This document shows, one piece after another, positions 26,304 through 34,684 of a stretch of 64,000 nucleotides of DNA (positions are counted from its first letter, which is position 1; each line of letters begins with the position of its first letter). Position numbers and translations under genes: made by a program. The stretch is from a gamma proteobacterium symbiont of Stewartia floridana (GTDB taxonomy: Bacteria > Pseudomonadota > Gammaproteobacteria > Chromatiales > Chromatiaceae): positions 1 through 64,000 of the forward strand of contig NAUB01000029.1 in assembly GCA_003676145.1 (NCBI GenBank). The letters are read 5' to 3'. Under the pieces are notes generated by a model that ran no database searches, was not told the DNA's origin, and saw nothing but the letters and a program-made list of their open reading frames with translations.

Positions 26304-28304
26304 ATGTCCGACCTCAACCCAAGACAACAGCAAGCGGTCAACTATATCGACACACCGCTACTGGTGCTGGCGGGGGCCGGTAGTGGAAAAACCCGGGTCA
26401 TCACCGCAAAGATCAGCTACCTGATCAAGCTTTGCGGACTCAACCCGCAGCAGATCACGGCGGTCACCTTCACCAACAAGGCGGCCCGGGAGATGAAAGA
26501 GCGGGTCGCCAAGACCCTGGGCGATCAGCAGCAGCTGCCCAGAATCTCCACCTTTCACAATCTGGGGTTGAACATCATCCGCCAGGAGCTGAAGACCCTT
26601 GGCTACAGGTCGGGCTTCTCGATCTTTGATCAGCAGGACAGCGCCGGATTGCTCAAGGATCTGCTGCGCAAGCAGAATCTTGGGGACGACTCGGTTGTTA
26701 ACGCCGCCCAGTGGACCATATCCGCCTGGAAGAACGACCTGATCACTCCGGAACAGGCCCTGCAGCAGGCGGAGAACGATCTGCAACAGGGGCAGGCGCT
26801 GCTCTATGCCGCCTATCAACGCAGTCTGAAGGCCTTCAACGCGGTCGATTTCGATGATCTGATCCTGCTGCCGGTAAATCTGTTTCGCACCCATCCTGAG
26901 GTACTCGATCAATGGCAGGACCGCATCCGTTATCTGCTGGTGGATGAGTACCAGGACACCAATCAGGTCCAGTATGAGCTGGTAAAACAGCTGGCCGGTG
27001 TGAGAGCCGCCTTCACCGTGGTGGGGGACGACGATCAATCGATCTATGCCTGGCGGGGCGCCCGGCCGGAAAATCTGGCCCGTCTGCAGGCCGACTTTCC
27101 CAGCCTGAAACTGATCAAGCTGGAGCAGAACTACCGTTCCAGCGGGCGCATCCTGAGATCTGCCAACCATCTGATCAGCAAGAATCCCCATGTGTTTGAG
27201 AAGAAGCTCTGGAGTGAGCTGGGCCTGGGACCGGAGTTGCGTGTCCTGGTCTGCCCGAATGAGGTCCAGGAGGCGGAGCGGGTGGTATCGGAAATCATCC
27301 ACCTGAAGTTCACCGCCAAGACCAATAACCGGGATTGCGCCATTCTCTATCGGGGCAATCACCAGGCGAAAATGTTTGAGAAGGCCCTGCGCAGCCATAA
27401 CATCCCCTACTTTCTCAGTGGCGGCACCTCTTTCTTCTCCCGCACCGAAGTCAAAGACGGCATGGCCTATCTGCGACTGCTGGCCAATCCCACCGATGAC
27501 AGCGCCTTTTTGCGCATCGTCAACACGCCACGTCGGGAGATCGGACCGACCACCCTGGAGAAACTCGCCGAATATGCCCAGCAGCGTGGCAGCGCCCTGC
27601 TGCCCGCTTGCGAGGAGATCGGCCTGAAGAACCTGCTCAGCAGTCGCCCCTATGAACGCCTGCAGCACTTTTCCCAGCTGATCCAACACCATGCGCAAAA
27701 GGCCAACTCGGATCCGGCGGCGGCCTTCAGCGCCCTGATCGAAGAGATCGACTACCTGGATTGGTTGAAAGAGAATGCCAGCAGCGACGGCATCGCCGAG
27801 GCACGCATGGAGAATGTCACCGACCTGATGGACTGGCTGAAAGCTCTACAGCACGGTGAACTGCAGGAGAAGACCCTGGCGGAGATGGTCAACCATCTGA
27901 CCCTGATGGACATGCTACAGCGTCAGGAGGATGAAGCCGAACAGGATCAGGTTCACCTGATGACCCTGCACGCAGCCAAGGGACTGGAGTTCCCCCATGT
28001 CTTTCTTGTCGGCATGGAGGAGGAGCTGCTACCCCATCGCAGCAGTATCGAAGAGGACAACATCGAAGAGGAGCGCAGACTGGCCTACGTAGGCATTACC
28101 CGGGCACAACGCAGCCTGACCATGAGCTATGCCAGTAAACGCAAACGTTTCGGCGAGATGGTTGCCGTAGAGCCGAGCCGCTTTCTGCAGGAGCTACCGG
28201 AAGAGGATCTGGTTTGGGAGGGCCGAGGCAACAAGCTCAGCAAAGAGGAGCAGCAGGCGCGGGGATCGGCCCATCTGGCCAATCTGAAATCGATGCTCCG
28301 CTGA
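26304..28304 (+). CDS. rep: ATP-dependent DNA helicase Rep
   Basis: A 666-residue superfamily 1A helicase of normal Rep length. Motif I AGAGSGKTRV is at about 24-33; motif Ia TFTNKAAREM; motif II VDEYQDTN near 214; motif III VVGDDDQSIYAWRGA; motif IV EQNYRSS; motif V LMTLHAAKGLEFPHVFLVGM; motif VI RRLAYVGITRAQ. Rep moves 3' to 5' and clears proteins ahead of the fork. Its closeness to a cytochrome c5 gene is seen in other Gammaproteobacteria. Confidence 0.96.
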   Translation: MSDLNPRQQQAVNYIDTPLLVLAGAGSGKTRVITAKISYLIKLCGLNPQQITAVTFTNKAAREMKERVAKTLGDQQQLPRISTFHNLGLNIIRQELKTLGYRSGFSIFDQQDSAGLLKDLLRKQNLGDDSVVNAAQWTISAWKNDLITPEQALQQAENDLQQGQALLYAAYQRSLKAFNAVDFDDLILLPVNLFRTHPEVLDQWQDRIRYLLVDEYQDTNQVQYELVKQLAGVRAAFTVVGDDDQSIYAWRGARPENLARLQADFPSLKLIKLEQNYRSSGRILRSANHLISKNPHVFEKKLWSELGLGPELRVLVCPNEVQEAERVVSEIIHLKFTAKTNNRDCAILYRGNHQAKMFEKALRSHNIPYFLSGGTSFFSRTEVKDGMAYLRLLANPTDDSAFLRIVNTPRREIGPTTLEKLAEYAQQRGSALLPACEEIGLKNLLSSRPYERLQHFSQLIQHHAQKANSDPAAAFSALIEEIDYLDWLKENASSDGIAEARMENVTDLMDWLKALQHGELQEKTLAEMVNHLTLMDMLQRQEDEAEQDQVHLMTLHAAKGLEFPHVFLVGMEEELLPHRSSIEEDNIEEERRLAYVGITRAQRSLTMSYASKRKRFGEMVAVEPSRFLQELPEEDLVWEGRGNKLSKEEQQARGSAHLANLKSMLR

Positions 28305-28308
28305 GCCA

Positions 28309-28338
28309 CCCAGCAACCATCAGCAGATGGTTACTGGG
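28309..28338. terminator. Stem-loop between convergent rep and cytochrome c5 genes
   Basis: CCCAG-C-AACCATC pairs with GATGGTT-A-CTGGG around AGCA, a 12-bp stem with one mismatch. It lies in the 42-bp gap between convergent genes. There is no T-run on either side, so termination is only inferred from position. Confidence 0.5.
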
Positions 28339-28346
28339 CGCTGGAA

Positions 28347-28895
28347 TCACATACTCAGGATCCACGCCACAACGGCACGGATGTTCTCATCCGAGACATG
28401 GGCGTGGGGCGGCATGGGAATCTGTCCCCAGGTACCAACACCACCGGCTTTGACCTTACCGACCAGCATTTCGAGCGCCGCCGCATCACCTTTGTATTTG
28501 GCGGCAACCTCTTTATAGGCAGGACCAACGACTTTGGTCTCGACCTGGTGACAGGCCATACAACCGGAGGTGGTAGCGACTGCCAGTGCATCACCACTGG
28601 GTGCAGCCGGAGCCGGAGCAGCAGCAGGCGCAGCTTCAGCCGGGGCGGCCTCGGCAGCCGGTGCGGCAGCGGTTTCAGCAGCAGGCGCACTCTCAGCGGC
28701 CGCAGCAGGGGCAGGGGCAGGTGCTGCTTCAGCAGGCTTTGCGGCGCCTTCAACAGCAACCTTGCCGATCGGGGCAATTCGTTCCAGAACCTCTGGACGC
28801 TCTTCTGCGAAAAGCTGGGCAGAGACCAGCAGAGATGCGACAGCCACACCTGTCAACACACCAGACTTAGTTACAACATGGATACTCACGGGCAT
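28347..28895 (-). CDS. Cytochrome c5 family protein with Ala/Pro-rich linker
   Basis: A 182-residue exported protein: signal or anchor (about 10-30), a long Ala/Pro/Glu linker (about 50-100), then a monoheme domain with CMACH at about residue 112-116 and the axial-Met region IPMPPHAHVSD. The C-terminal IRAVVAWILSM helix completes the class I cytochrome c fold. It probably carries electrons in the periplasm, perhaps tethered to the membrane with the linker as a flexible arm. GGAGG precedes the ATG closely. Confidence 0.92.
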   Translation of the reverse strand: MPVSIHVVTKSGVLTGVAVASLLVSAQLFAEERPEVLERIAPIGKVAVEGAAKPAEAAPAPAPAAAAESAPAAETAAAPAAEAAPAEAAPAAAPAPAAPSGDALAVATTSGCMACHQVETKVVGPAYKEVAAKYKGDAAALEMLVGKVKAGGVGTWGQIPMPPHAHVSDENIRAVVAWILSM

Positions 28896-29111
28896 AATCC
28901 TCCGTATTTCAATCGATTGCGCCCCACGCCTTGTTCATGGGCTGAGTTCCAGCCCTGAGTAAGGTGGCGGATTAACAATAGGCATTGCGAAAAACCCGGC
29001 GATTATACCCGCGGATGAAAAAAAGAGCGAACAGGGTTGGACGGCACCTCCCGGGAGGGCTAAACTACGCATCGCTGTAATCACCGCACTGCAGAGCGTT
29101 ACAGCACTTCA

Positions 29112-29188
29112 GCGCCCGTAGCTCAGCTGGATAGAGTACCGCCCTCCGAAGGCGGGGGTCACAGGTTCAAATCCTGTCGGGCGCGCCA
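29112..29188 (+). tRNA. tRNA-Arg (anticodon CCG)
   Basis: A 77-nt cloverleaf: acceptor GCGCCCG pairs with CGGGCGC, discriminator G and encoded CCA at 29186-29188. The D-arm has GCTC-AGCTGGATA-GAGT, the anticodon stem CCGCC/GGCGG holds loop CTCCGAA with anticodon CCG, and the T-loop GGTTCAAATCC is standard. It reads CGG arginine codons. Confidence 0.97.
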
Positions 29189-29279
29189 TCTCCCCCCTCA
29201 AAGTATCCCACATCAGGCTCTGCCGATTGAAAGCCGATCGCTGCCTTATCAATGGCCCTCGATTCTGCCGTTACTGCAC

Positions 29280-29307
29280 AAAAAAAAACGCCCTGCAGAG
29301 CAGGGCG
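29280..29307 (-). terminator. Rho-independent terminator of the PEP-CTERM-like gene
   Basis: On the minus strand CGCCCTGC and GCAGGGCG form an 8-bp stem around a 3-base loop, followed by a run of eight or more T. It lies 31 bp after the stop of the PEP-CTERM-like gene, a textbook terminator. Confidence 0.85.
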
Positions 29308-29338
29308 AAATCATCCTAAATCGTGAAGTGTTGAGAAA

Positions 29339-30031
29339 CTATGACTCAGCCATGGTGTTGTCGCGCTTGAAGAACCTCATCATCACCAGACCGGAGAGTA
29401 ATAACAGCAGTGCGGGGGGTGCCGGTACTGCAGTGACGTTGCCATCTCTGACCGCCCAGACACGCAACTCATCCCCATCCACACTGGTTGCACCCTGAAT
29501 ACCCAGGTGAAAGTGCAGGAAGTAGGCCATCTGATCGTTGCCAGCCACGGTGGTTTCAGACCAGTAACCCCGATATTGCAGATTGTGAAAGGGGTTGTAG
29601 TTGCTGGAGGTCGGATTGGGGATCTCAGCAGGATCCTGCCCAGCCTCAGCGATGATCGCCGGATAGCCCAGATTGACGTAGTACATGTAGGCCAACTCAC
29701 TGCTCAGGCCGGTTTCGTCGTACCAGGTACCCTGTTGCGGAGTGAATGTGGTGGGCAGGCGCCAATCGTCGTAAACGACGCCCCGAACCGTATCCTCATA
29801 GATCAGGCTATCAACCCAGGCGGACGCGTCGTTGTAGTTCAGCTTACCCGCATCCTGCTCGCCGTTTTCATAGGTGACCTTGTAGGAGGAAGCGTCCTGC
29901 AGCCAGGTGATATCCAATACAGTATCGTAGATCAGTCCACCACCCTGATCGATCAGAGCAGCTTGTGAATGCGCTGCAAACAGGCTCGTGCAGAGCAGCG
30001 CAATAGCGAGATACCAGCTTTTTACACCCAT
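29339..30031 (-). CDS. DUF1566-like secreted protein with PEP-CTERM-like tail
   Basis: A 230-residue protein: signal peptide (cleaved near HSQAA-LID), then a Lcl/DUF1566-like domain (LIYDTVLDITWLQDA, KLNYNDASAWVDSL, YDDWRLPTTF), then a C-terminal tail VPAPPALLLLLSGLVMMRFFK that looks like a PEP-CTERM sorting signal with VPAP for the usual VPEP (given in pieces of 20 or less). Such tails are recognised by an exosortase and removed at the membrane. The exosortase-associated acyltransferase at 41.7 kb supports this system in the genome. It has its own terminator. Function of the domain unknown. Confidence 0.85.
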   Translation of the reverse strand: MGVKSWYLAIALLCTSLFAAHSQAALIDQGGGLIYDTVLDITWLQDASSYKVTYENGEQDAGKLNYNDASAWVDSLIYEDTVRGVVYDDWRLPTTFTPQQGTWYDETGLSSELAYMYYVNLGYPAIIAEAGQDPAEIPNPTSSNYNPFHNLQYRGYWSETTVAGNDQMAYFLHFHLGIQGATSVDGDELRVWAVRDGNVTAVPAPPALLLLLSGLVMMRFFKRDNTMAES

Positions 30032-30382
30032 GGAATAGTGACTCCGTCCAATAACTTTCCGTAAGTAATAGCAAATAGCGTGCCTAACACATTAACACCT
30101 TTAATTTCATAGTATTACAGCAATAATCCTTTAATTCTTGTGGGGTTATGTAAAGAAATTCGACACTCATCACCCCGGACCGGGCCAGAGCGGTTCTCAG
30201 GAGTAGAGAAACAAGCCTGCCGCTGAATAGACAAACACTCAAAGTCTGCTCAACAGATCACCCATAAATGGAACTGCGGTATTGCGTCGCTGGATGATTG
30301 CAATAAACTAACCGGCAAAAAACAGATCACATGGAAGACCTGCAGAACAGCCAATGGTCACTCTGATCCCACAACCCAACCC
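30032..30382. other. AT-rich intergenic region
   Basis: 351 bp between divergent genes. The part next to the PEP-CTERM-like gene (30060-30150) is AT-rich and presumably holds its promoter; no clear repeat or operator is seen. Confidence 0.35.
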
Positions 30383-30400
30383 ATGGGAGCCTATAGCCCG

Positions 30401-31111
30401 ATGAAACCCTTTCGAGTAACGATCCTGACCCTGCTTTTTACACCGATGTTGCTGCTGGCCCAGGAGAGCAGCATGAGTGAAGCGCAAGCAAACCTGCTGA
30501 TCACAGGTGCGTCATACGCCAAGGCCTGGCCGATCAGTCAGGTGGATTGCTTGAAAGTGACCAACACCGGGGTCAACGGTGCGGTTTCAAGCGAAGTTCG
30601 TGATCGATTCCAAGAGGATCTGTCAGCCACCAACCCCAAAGCTGTCATCATCTGGGGATACATCAACGATTTTTCAAATCACCCAAGAGAGGTCGCTGAA
30701 CAGACCGGTGAGACCGCTTTTCAAAATGTCAAAGCGATGGCGGAAACGGCCCAGCAGGCTGGCATCACACCGGTACTGGCAACTGAAATCACCATGGGTC
30801 TGCCAGACTCAATCATGGATACGCTGGTCAGGTGGATCAACAACATCCGCGGAAAACAGAGCTTCCAGGACTATATCAGCAGCAATGTGATGGCTGTGAA
30901 TGAGCGGGTCAGAGCGTATGCAAAAGAGATGGGGTTTCCTGTTCTGGACATCGAAAAAGTGATGACCAATGAAGAGGGGAACAGAAAGGTCGGTTACTAC
31001 ACCGAGGATTACTCACATATCACCAAAACCGCCTATCAGGCACTGGATGCCCATGCCCTGCCGATCCTGCAGGAGAGCCTGATCAAATCCTTCAAGCTCT
31101 GCGGTGAGTAA
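30401..31111 (+). CDS. Exported SGNH/GDSL-type hydrolase
   Basis: A 236-residue protein with a signal peptide (MKPFRVTILTLLFTPMLLLA). SGNH blocks are recognisable: block I ITGASYAKAW with the nucleophile Ser (GAS in place of GDS), block II NTGVNGAVSSEV with the Gly, block III IIWGYINDF with the Asn, and block V EDYSHITK with the Asp-His pair. It probably hydrolyses an ester of a lipid, glycan or acyl group in the periplasm; the substrate is unknown. ATG 30383 is possible, but 30401 puts the signal peptide at the N-terminus. A perfect 13-bp hairpin follows. Confidence 0.8.
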   Translation: MKPFRVTILTLLFTPMLLLAQESSMSEAQANLLITGASYAKAWPISQVDCLKVTNTGVNGAVSSEVRDRFQEDLSATNPKAVIIWGYINDFSNHPREVAEQTGETAFQNVKAMAETAQQAGITPVLATEITMGLPDSIMDTLVRWINNIRGKQSFQDYISSNVMAVNERVRAYAKEMGFPVLDIEKVMTNEEGNRKVGYYTEDYSHITKTAYQALDAHALPILQESLIKSFKLCGE

Positions 31112-31129
31112 GCCATCCCGAATTCGTAA

Positions 31130-31160
31130 CCGGCAATCGACCGTTTTGGTCGATTGCCGG
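31130..31160. terminator. Perfect 13-bp stem-loop between convergent genes
   Basis: CCGGCAATCGACC and GGTCGATTGCCGG pair perfectly around GTTTT. It lies between the convergent SGNH hydrolase and a small secreted protein gene. No T-run follows on either strand. Confidence 0.6.
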
Positions 31161-31198
31161 AAAACGGATTCTGGAGACGATCTCCAGCTCGTGGTCGA

Positions 31199-31666
31199 TC
31201 AGATCGACAGATCGTTGCAGTTGGTGGTGTAGATCGCAGTTATACGGTCTTTGGTAACCCGCAGATTCTCTACTGCCAACCGATAGGTTTCAGGGATACC
31301 CACCTCAGACCGCTCCGCCGGATAGGGCTGATTGTTCTTACCCATGACGAAGACCCGCTCTGCCAAGACCGCCTGCAGAGAGTGAAAACTGCCTTTCGAC
31401 TTGATTCCGCGGGCATTCAGGTCATGCACCACCTGATTGACATTATCCAGTCGATAGATCCGACCCTCCTCTTCCTGGTAGAGGGTATGAGCCTCTCCAT
31501 CCGCATCGTAAGCGATCACTTTTTCAACCATAACCAGGGTATCAGGTGCATGGGAGACACCCTCAGCCTGCTGTGAACCCAGAGTCTCCGCATACAGAAA
31601 TGAGACTTGGGTCATGCCGAATACCAGAACCAGAATGCTCTGTATCATCATCGTAAAATGTTTCAT
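31199..31666 (-). CDS. Exported protein of unknown function
   Basis: A 155-residue protein with a signal peptide (MKHFTMMIQSILVLVFGMTQ, cleaved near YAETL). The mature part has a His/Asp/Glu-rich first half (AYDADGEAHTLYQEEEGR), a DLNARGIKSKGSF middle and ends TTNCNDLSI with one Cys. I do not recognise the family. The start at 31666 is strongly supported by AGGAGGT 5 bases upstream; an extension of 21 residues is rejected. Confidence 0.65.
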   Translation of the reverse strand: MKHFTMMIQSILVLVFGMTQVSFLYAETLGSQQAEGVSHAPDTLVMVEKVIAYDADGEAHTLYQEEEGRIYRLDNVNQVVHDLNARGIKSKGSFHSLQAVLAERVFVMGKNNQPYPAERSEVGIPETYRLAVENLRVTKDRITAIYTTNCNDLSI

Positions 31667-31751
31667 AAATACCTCCTGAACCCGCATCAACGGGCCCAAC
31701 TTTAAATTGCCAATATGGCGTTTGCGCACCAGGTCGTTTTCGTCCTTTGAC

Positions 31752-31786
31752 CTTAAACTAGCTCGTGAAACTTAAACGAAACTTAA
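31752..31786. promoter_or_regulatory. Phased CTTAA direct repeats
   Basis: CTTAA occurs at 31752, 31771 and 31782, the last two as ACTTAAACGAA/ACTTAATCC 11 bp apart, about one helical turn. Such spacing is typical of OmpR/PhoB-type binding sites. It lies between divergent small secreted protein genes. A function is inferred only from the spacing. Confidence 0.3.
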
Positions 31787-31999
31787 TCCCAAGTACTCTT
31801 TTTTCAAAGTGTGAACAGTAACTTAAGTGTTAATTAAGGGTTAAGAATCTCACTCTGTGAGAAAGGATGGACTGACAATCGGAGAGACATGCTATAGTCT
31901 CAGCGCGGTGACGGCGGGGGCTGGGGCAGTTGAGAAACCAGATCCGTTGCCAGCGGGCAGTCAGCCAAAACCATTACACAGAAACCGATTGGATTTCCT

Positions 32000-32581
32000 A
32001 TGCCGAAGCAACCATTGATCCGTTTGGCAGCACCGATTCTGCTGCTCACACAACTCCCGGCGTGTACCGGCATCGGCGGGGTATCCGGAGAGATGCCGTT
32101 GCGCATCGAAAGCGAACCGAGCGGTGCGACAGTCTATGTAATGGATGAGGCCCTGGGCGTCACGCCTCTGGAAGTCACCCAGAATCAGCTCTATCCCGCC
32201 GCATACGACGCGGGCAAAGCCGACCTGTACGGCAAAATCGTGATCCGCAAACCGGCTTGTGAGCCATTCAGCCAACGGATCATATACCAGGATTTTTCCA
32301 AGGGTTTACAGGCCACACTCATCTGCAGTGACCGCGCGGAACAGAGCAAAGGTTCAGCTACTGCTGAAACGGCCCCGGCAGCACAGCAGAGCAGTCAGCC
32401 CTTTGCTGCACCACCACCTGAGCAGCGGACCAAGCCGGTGCAATCCACGCTTGCTGAAACCCAGCCAGCCAACCCCAGCATCAAGGCACGCCTGCAGAGA
32501 CTGGACAACCTGCGAAGTGAAGCATTGATCAGTGAAGAGGAGTATCAGGCGGCGAGAAAAAGGATACTCGATGAGCTTTGA
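32000..32581 (+). CDS. Putative lipoprotein with PEGA-like and SHOCT domains
   Basis: A 193-residue protein. The N-terminus (MPKQPLIRLAAPILLLTQLPAC) suggests a signal peptide with a weak lipobox L-P-A-C. Residues about 33-105 look like a PEGA-type surface domain (PSGATVYVMDEALGVTPLEV). A Gln/Pro/Ser linker follows, then a C-terminal SHOCT motif (IKARLQRLDNL, then ISEEEYQAARKRIL). SHOCT units mediate oligomerisation in many unrelated proteins. Function unknown. Confidence 0.75.
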   Translation: MPKQPLIRLAAPILLLTQLPACTGIGGVSGEMPLRIESEPSGATVYVMDEALGVTPLEVTQNQLYPAAYDAGKADLYGKIVIRKPACEPFSQRIIYQDFSKGLQATLICSDRAEQSKGSATAETAPAAQQSSQPFAAPPPEQRTKPVQSTLAETQPANPSIKARLQRLDNLRSEALISEEEYQAARKRILDEL

Positions 32582-32599
32582 GCGAGATGGATTCTCGCT
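32581..32599 (+). terminator. Weak hairpin after the PEGA/SHOCT gene
   Basis: AGCGAGA and TCTCGCT pair (7 bp) around TGGAT directly at the stop codon, followed by TCTCATTG. Confidence 0.35.
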
Positions 32600-32634
32600 T
32601 CTCATTGTCGGAGTTCAGAATTGAAATAAGAAAA

Positions 32635-32666
32635 CCGGCAACCTGCATAGCAATGCAGGCTGCCGG
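32635..32666 (-). terminator. Terminator of the cytochrome-porin operon
   Basis: On the minus strand a 14-bp stem with one mismatch (CCGGCAGCCTGCAT against ATGCAGGTTGCCGG) around TGCT is followed by TTTTCTTATTTC. It lies 21 bp after the diheme cytochrome stop and looks like a rho-independent terminator. Confidence 0.75.
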
Positions 32667-32686
32667 TCTGTTCAGATTAACGCGGA

Positions 32687-33334
32687 TTATTTGGCCAGCA
32701 GACGGACATAGCTGAGCACACCTGCTATCTCCTCTTCTGAAAGTATGCCTTTCCAGCCGGGCATCAGGGTCTTACCAGGAGTACCATTGGTAATGATATG
32801 TATCAGCTCGCTGTTCGGATGCTTGTTCAGCTCACTCCCATCGGTGAGGTTCTGAGCATTCATGGTCAGCAGCTCGGTCAAAGGACCATCCCCCATGCCA
32901 CCACGCCCGTGGCAGGCGACACAGCGATCCATATAGACAGCTTGACCCAGTTCCGGATCTCCCGGCAGGGCGTGCTTGCTGTTCTGCAGAAAACGGATAT
33001 AGGCCATCAGGGAGCGGATCTGATTCTCCGGCATCGCCAGACCCCATTTGGGCATCGCACTTTTCTCTGAACCGTGCGCGATGGTGCCTTTGATCAGACC
33101 GAACAGGCGCTCGTCGTCTGTCTTACCGTCACTGGTAAGATCCGACGGTGACATATCCAGTTTATCGGCGAGTGGGCCATCCCCTTTGCCGCTGGTGCCA
33201 TGACACAGGAAGCAGGTTTGATTGAACAGGGTATAACCTTCATAGGCACTCCCTGCGTAAGCCGCGGATGTGGTCAGGCAAACCAGGCTGAACACTGCGG
33301 CAATCTTGACCACTCTGGTAATAATTCTACTCAT
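32687..33334 (-). CDS. Periplasmic diheme cytochrome c
   Basis: A 215-residue exported cytochrome: signal peptide (cleaved near AAYAGS), then two class I c domains. Heme 1 is bound by C41-F-L-C44-H45 and heme 2 by C138-V-A-C141-H142. Probable axial Met ligands are M94 (SAMPKW) and M191 (TLMPGW). The start at 33334 follows GAGG, 8 bases upstream. It lies 87 bp downstream of the cytochrome-porin gene and ends at a terminator, so the two form an operon. It is well placed to accept electrons from the outer-membrane protein; that pairing is inference. Confidence 0.92.
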   Translation of the reverse strand: MSRIITRVVKIAAVFSLVCLTTSAAYAGSAYEGYTLFNQTCFLCHGTSGKGDGPLADKLDMSPSDLTSDGKTDDERLFGLIKGTIAHGSEKSAMPKWGLAMPENQIRSLMAYIRFLQNSKHALPGDPELGQAVYMDRCVACHGRGGMGDGPLTELLTMNAQNLTDGSELNKHPNSELIHIITNGTPGKTLMPGWKGILSEEEIAGVLSYVRLLAK

Positions 33335-33360
33335 GAGTCTTTCCTCAATTGATTCTCTCA

Positions 33361-33379
33361 CGCCACCTGTATGGTGGCG
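33361..33379 (-). promoter_or_regulatory. Hairpin between porin and diheme cytochrome genes
   Basis: CGCCACC and GGTGGCG form a perfect 7-bp stem around TGTAT in the 87-bp gap between the two genes. It may stabilise the upstream mRNA end or reduce read-through; no T-run follows on the minus strand. Confidence 0.35.
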
Positions 33380-33421
33380 CTGTCTGGGTATGGATTCTGT
33401 GTCCGATACAACGTCAGCCGA

Positions 33422-34684
33422 TTAATAACCGGCAAACAGTTGAAACATCCACTTGCTGTCACGCTCATCAGGACGCGAATCGATACCGCTGCCACTCTCT
33501 TTGACATAGTAGAGTTCGAAACGGATGTTTTGCGAGAACATATAGTTGCCGCCAACGGTTGTGGCATTGAACTTGTTGTCGTTATCCGAGCCGTCATCCA
33601 GGGTCCGATAGGCGAGAAACACATTTGCCTTGTTCGGCAGCAGGCCCAGTTGTCCAAGGATGGCAAATGAGTCTGCATCATCCGCACCATTACAAAAACC
33701 GCTGTCGGCAAAATGGGTCAAGCCACTATTGGCGGCATCGGTGCCTTCGCATTGACCATAGCTGCCATAAATACCCAGAGGCATATTCCCCACATTGCCC
33801 TGTGCCTGCGCATCGATGACCCAGCCATCGGTCGGGGTGACAGTATCCTCACCGTGATTCCTGGTTTCCGCATCACCGGTCCAGATCTGAACGCCAAAAC
33901 CGGTGTCCCAACTACCGATGAACGGGGTATAGGCCGCCCGGATATAGTGGGCCAGACCGGAAGGTTTCACGGTCATGTTGTTCTCTTCCCAACCCGGTGT
34001 CCAGGGGGTGTAGTTGACGAAATAGTTGTGTCCGGAGGCAACCAGGGCGATACCGGTCGCTTCACCGCTTCCCAGTCCGAGCGCCTGAGCGGCGCTGAAG
34101 CCTTTGCGCTCCTCGATGGGGCGTTGCGAACGCTGCGCACCGGTATTGAGCAGCTCGAAACCGTAAGCCGAGCCCAGTCCATCAGTGGAGAATGCAATCG
34201 CACTCAACTGGGTTGCACCGGCTTTGGCCACATTGAAGTGAACCTTGGTGGAGAGGAAGGAGTTGGCGTCGGTCAGCCCAAGCTCCATCAGGAAGCCTGC
34301 ATCCTTGGCCAGCTTGCCACCGACCAGCAGGGCCGCCTCATCCGGCCATTCGATCTGACCATGATCGCTACCTTCATCTGTGTTGCCGTTGGTCTTTTGA
34401 TATCTGAGCTTGGTGATCACCGAGGCGTTGAGCATCAAAGGCAGAGAGATATCGTCCCCTTCGATCATCCCCTGCCCACCGGTCAGGGTATAGCCGCCGG
34501 ACCTGAATGAACGGCCAAACGAGTTGAGCGCTGGAAATTGCTGAAAATGGCAGGCGGTGCAAGGCATGCTCGTCTGACGGGCAAAGGCCGGTACCGCCTC
34601 GGCTTGATTGCTGACTGTAAATCCTCCCATCAGCAGCAACAGGCACATCGCATAACGATGCAGGTTCACAAGATTCTGACTCAT
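33422..34684 (-). CDS. Cyc2-like outer-membrane monoheme cytochrome-porin
   Basis: A 420-residue protein with a signal peptide (to about residue 30), a heme motif very near the mature N-terminus (C42-T-A-C45-H46, in PAFARQTSMPCTACHFQQF), and then about 370 residues of alternating, Gly/aromatic-rich beta strands ending in a C-terminal Tyr (LFAGY), as in outer-membrane barrels. This layout, with ARQT-x-M-x-C-x-x-C-H before a barrel, is that of the Cyc2 family of fused cytochrome-porins, some of which oxidise extracellular Fe(II). Length fits. Two Cys (SYGQCEG and GFCNGAD) may form a loop disulfide. Co-transcribed with a diheme cytochrome. Fe oxidation itself is not shown by the sequence. Confidence 0.8.
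   Translation of the reverse strand: MSQNLVNLHRYAMCLLLLMGGFTVSNQAEAVPAFARQTSMPCTACHFQQFPALNSFGRSFRSGGYTLTGGQGMIEGDDISLPLMLNASVITKLRYQKTNGNTDEGSDHGQIEWPDEAALLVGGKLAKDAGFLMELGLTDANSFLSTKVHFNVAKAGATQLSAIAFSTDGLGSAYGFELLNTGAQRSQRPIEERKGFSAAQALGLGSGEATGIALVASGHNYFVNYTPWTPGWEENNMTVKPSGLAHYIRAAYTPFIGSWDTGFGVQIWTGDAETRNHGEDTVTPTDGWVIDAQAQGNVGNMPLGIYGSYGQCEGTDAANSGLTHFADSGFCNGADDADSFAILGQLGLLPNKANVFLAYRTLDDGSDNDNKFNATTVGGNYMFSQNIRFELYYVKESGSGIDSRPDERDSKWMFQLFAGY

Noticed and set aside
26358-27698. 446-residue minus-strand frame inside rep
   Set aside because: Antisense to a complete Rep helicase with all motifs in order.
28570-28962. Ala-rich plus-strand frame opposite the cytochrome c5 gene
   Set aside because: Arises from the Ala/Pro codons of the linker on the opposite strand.
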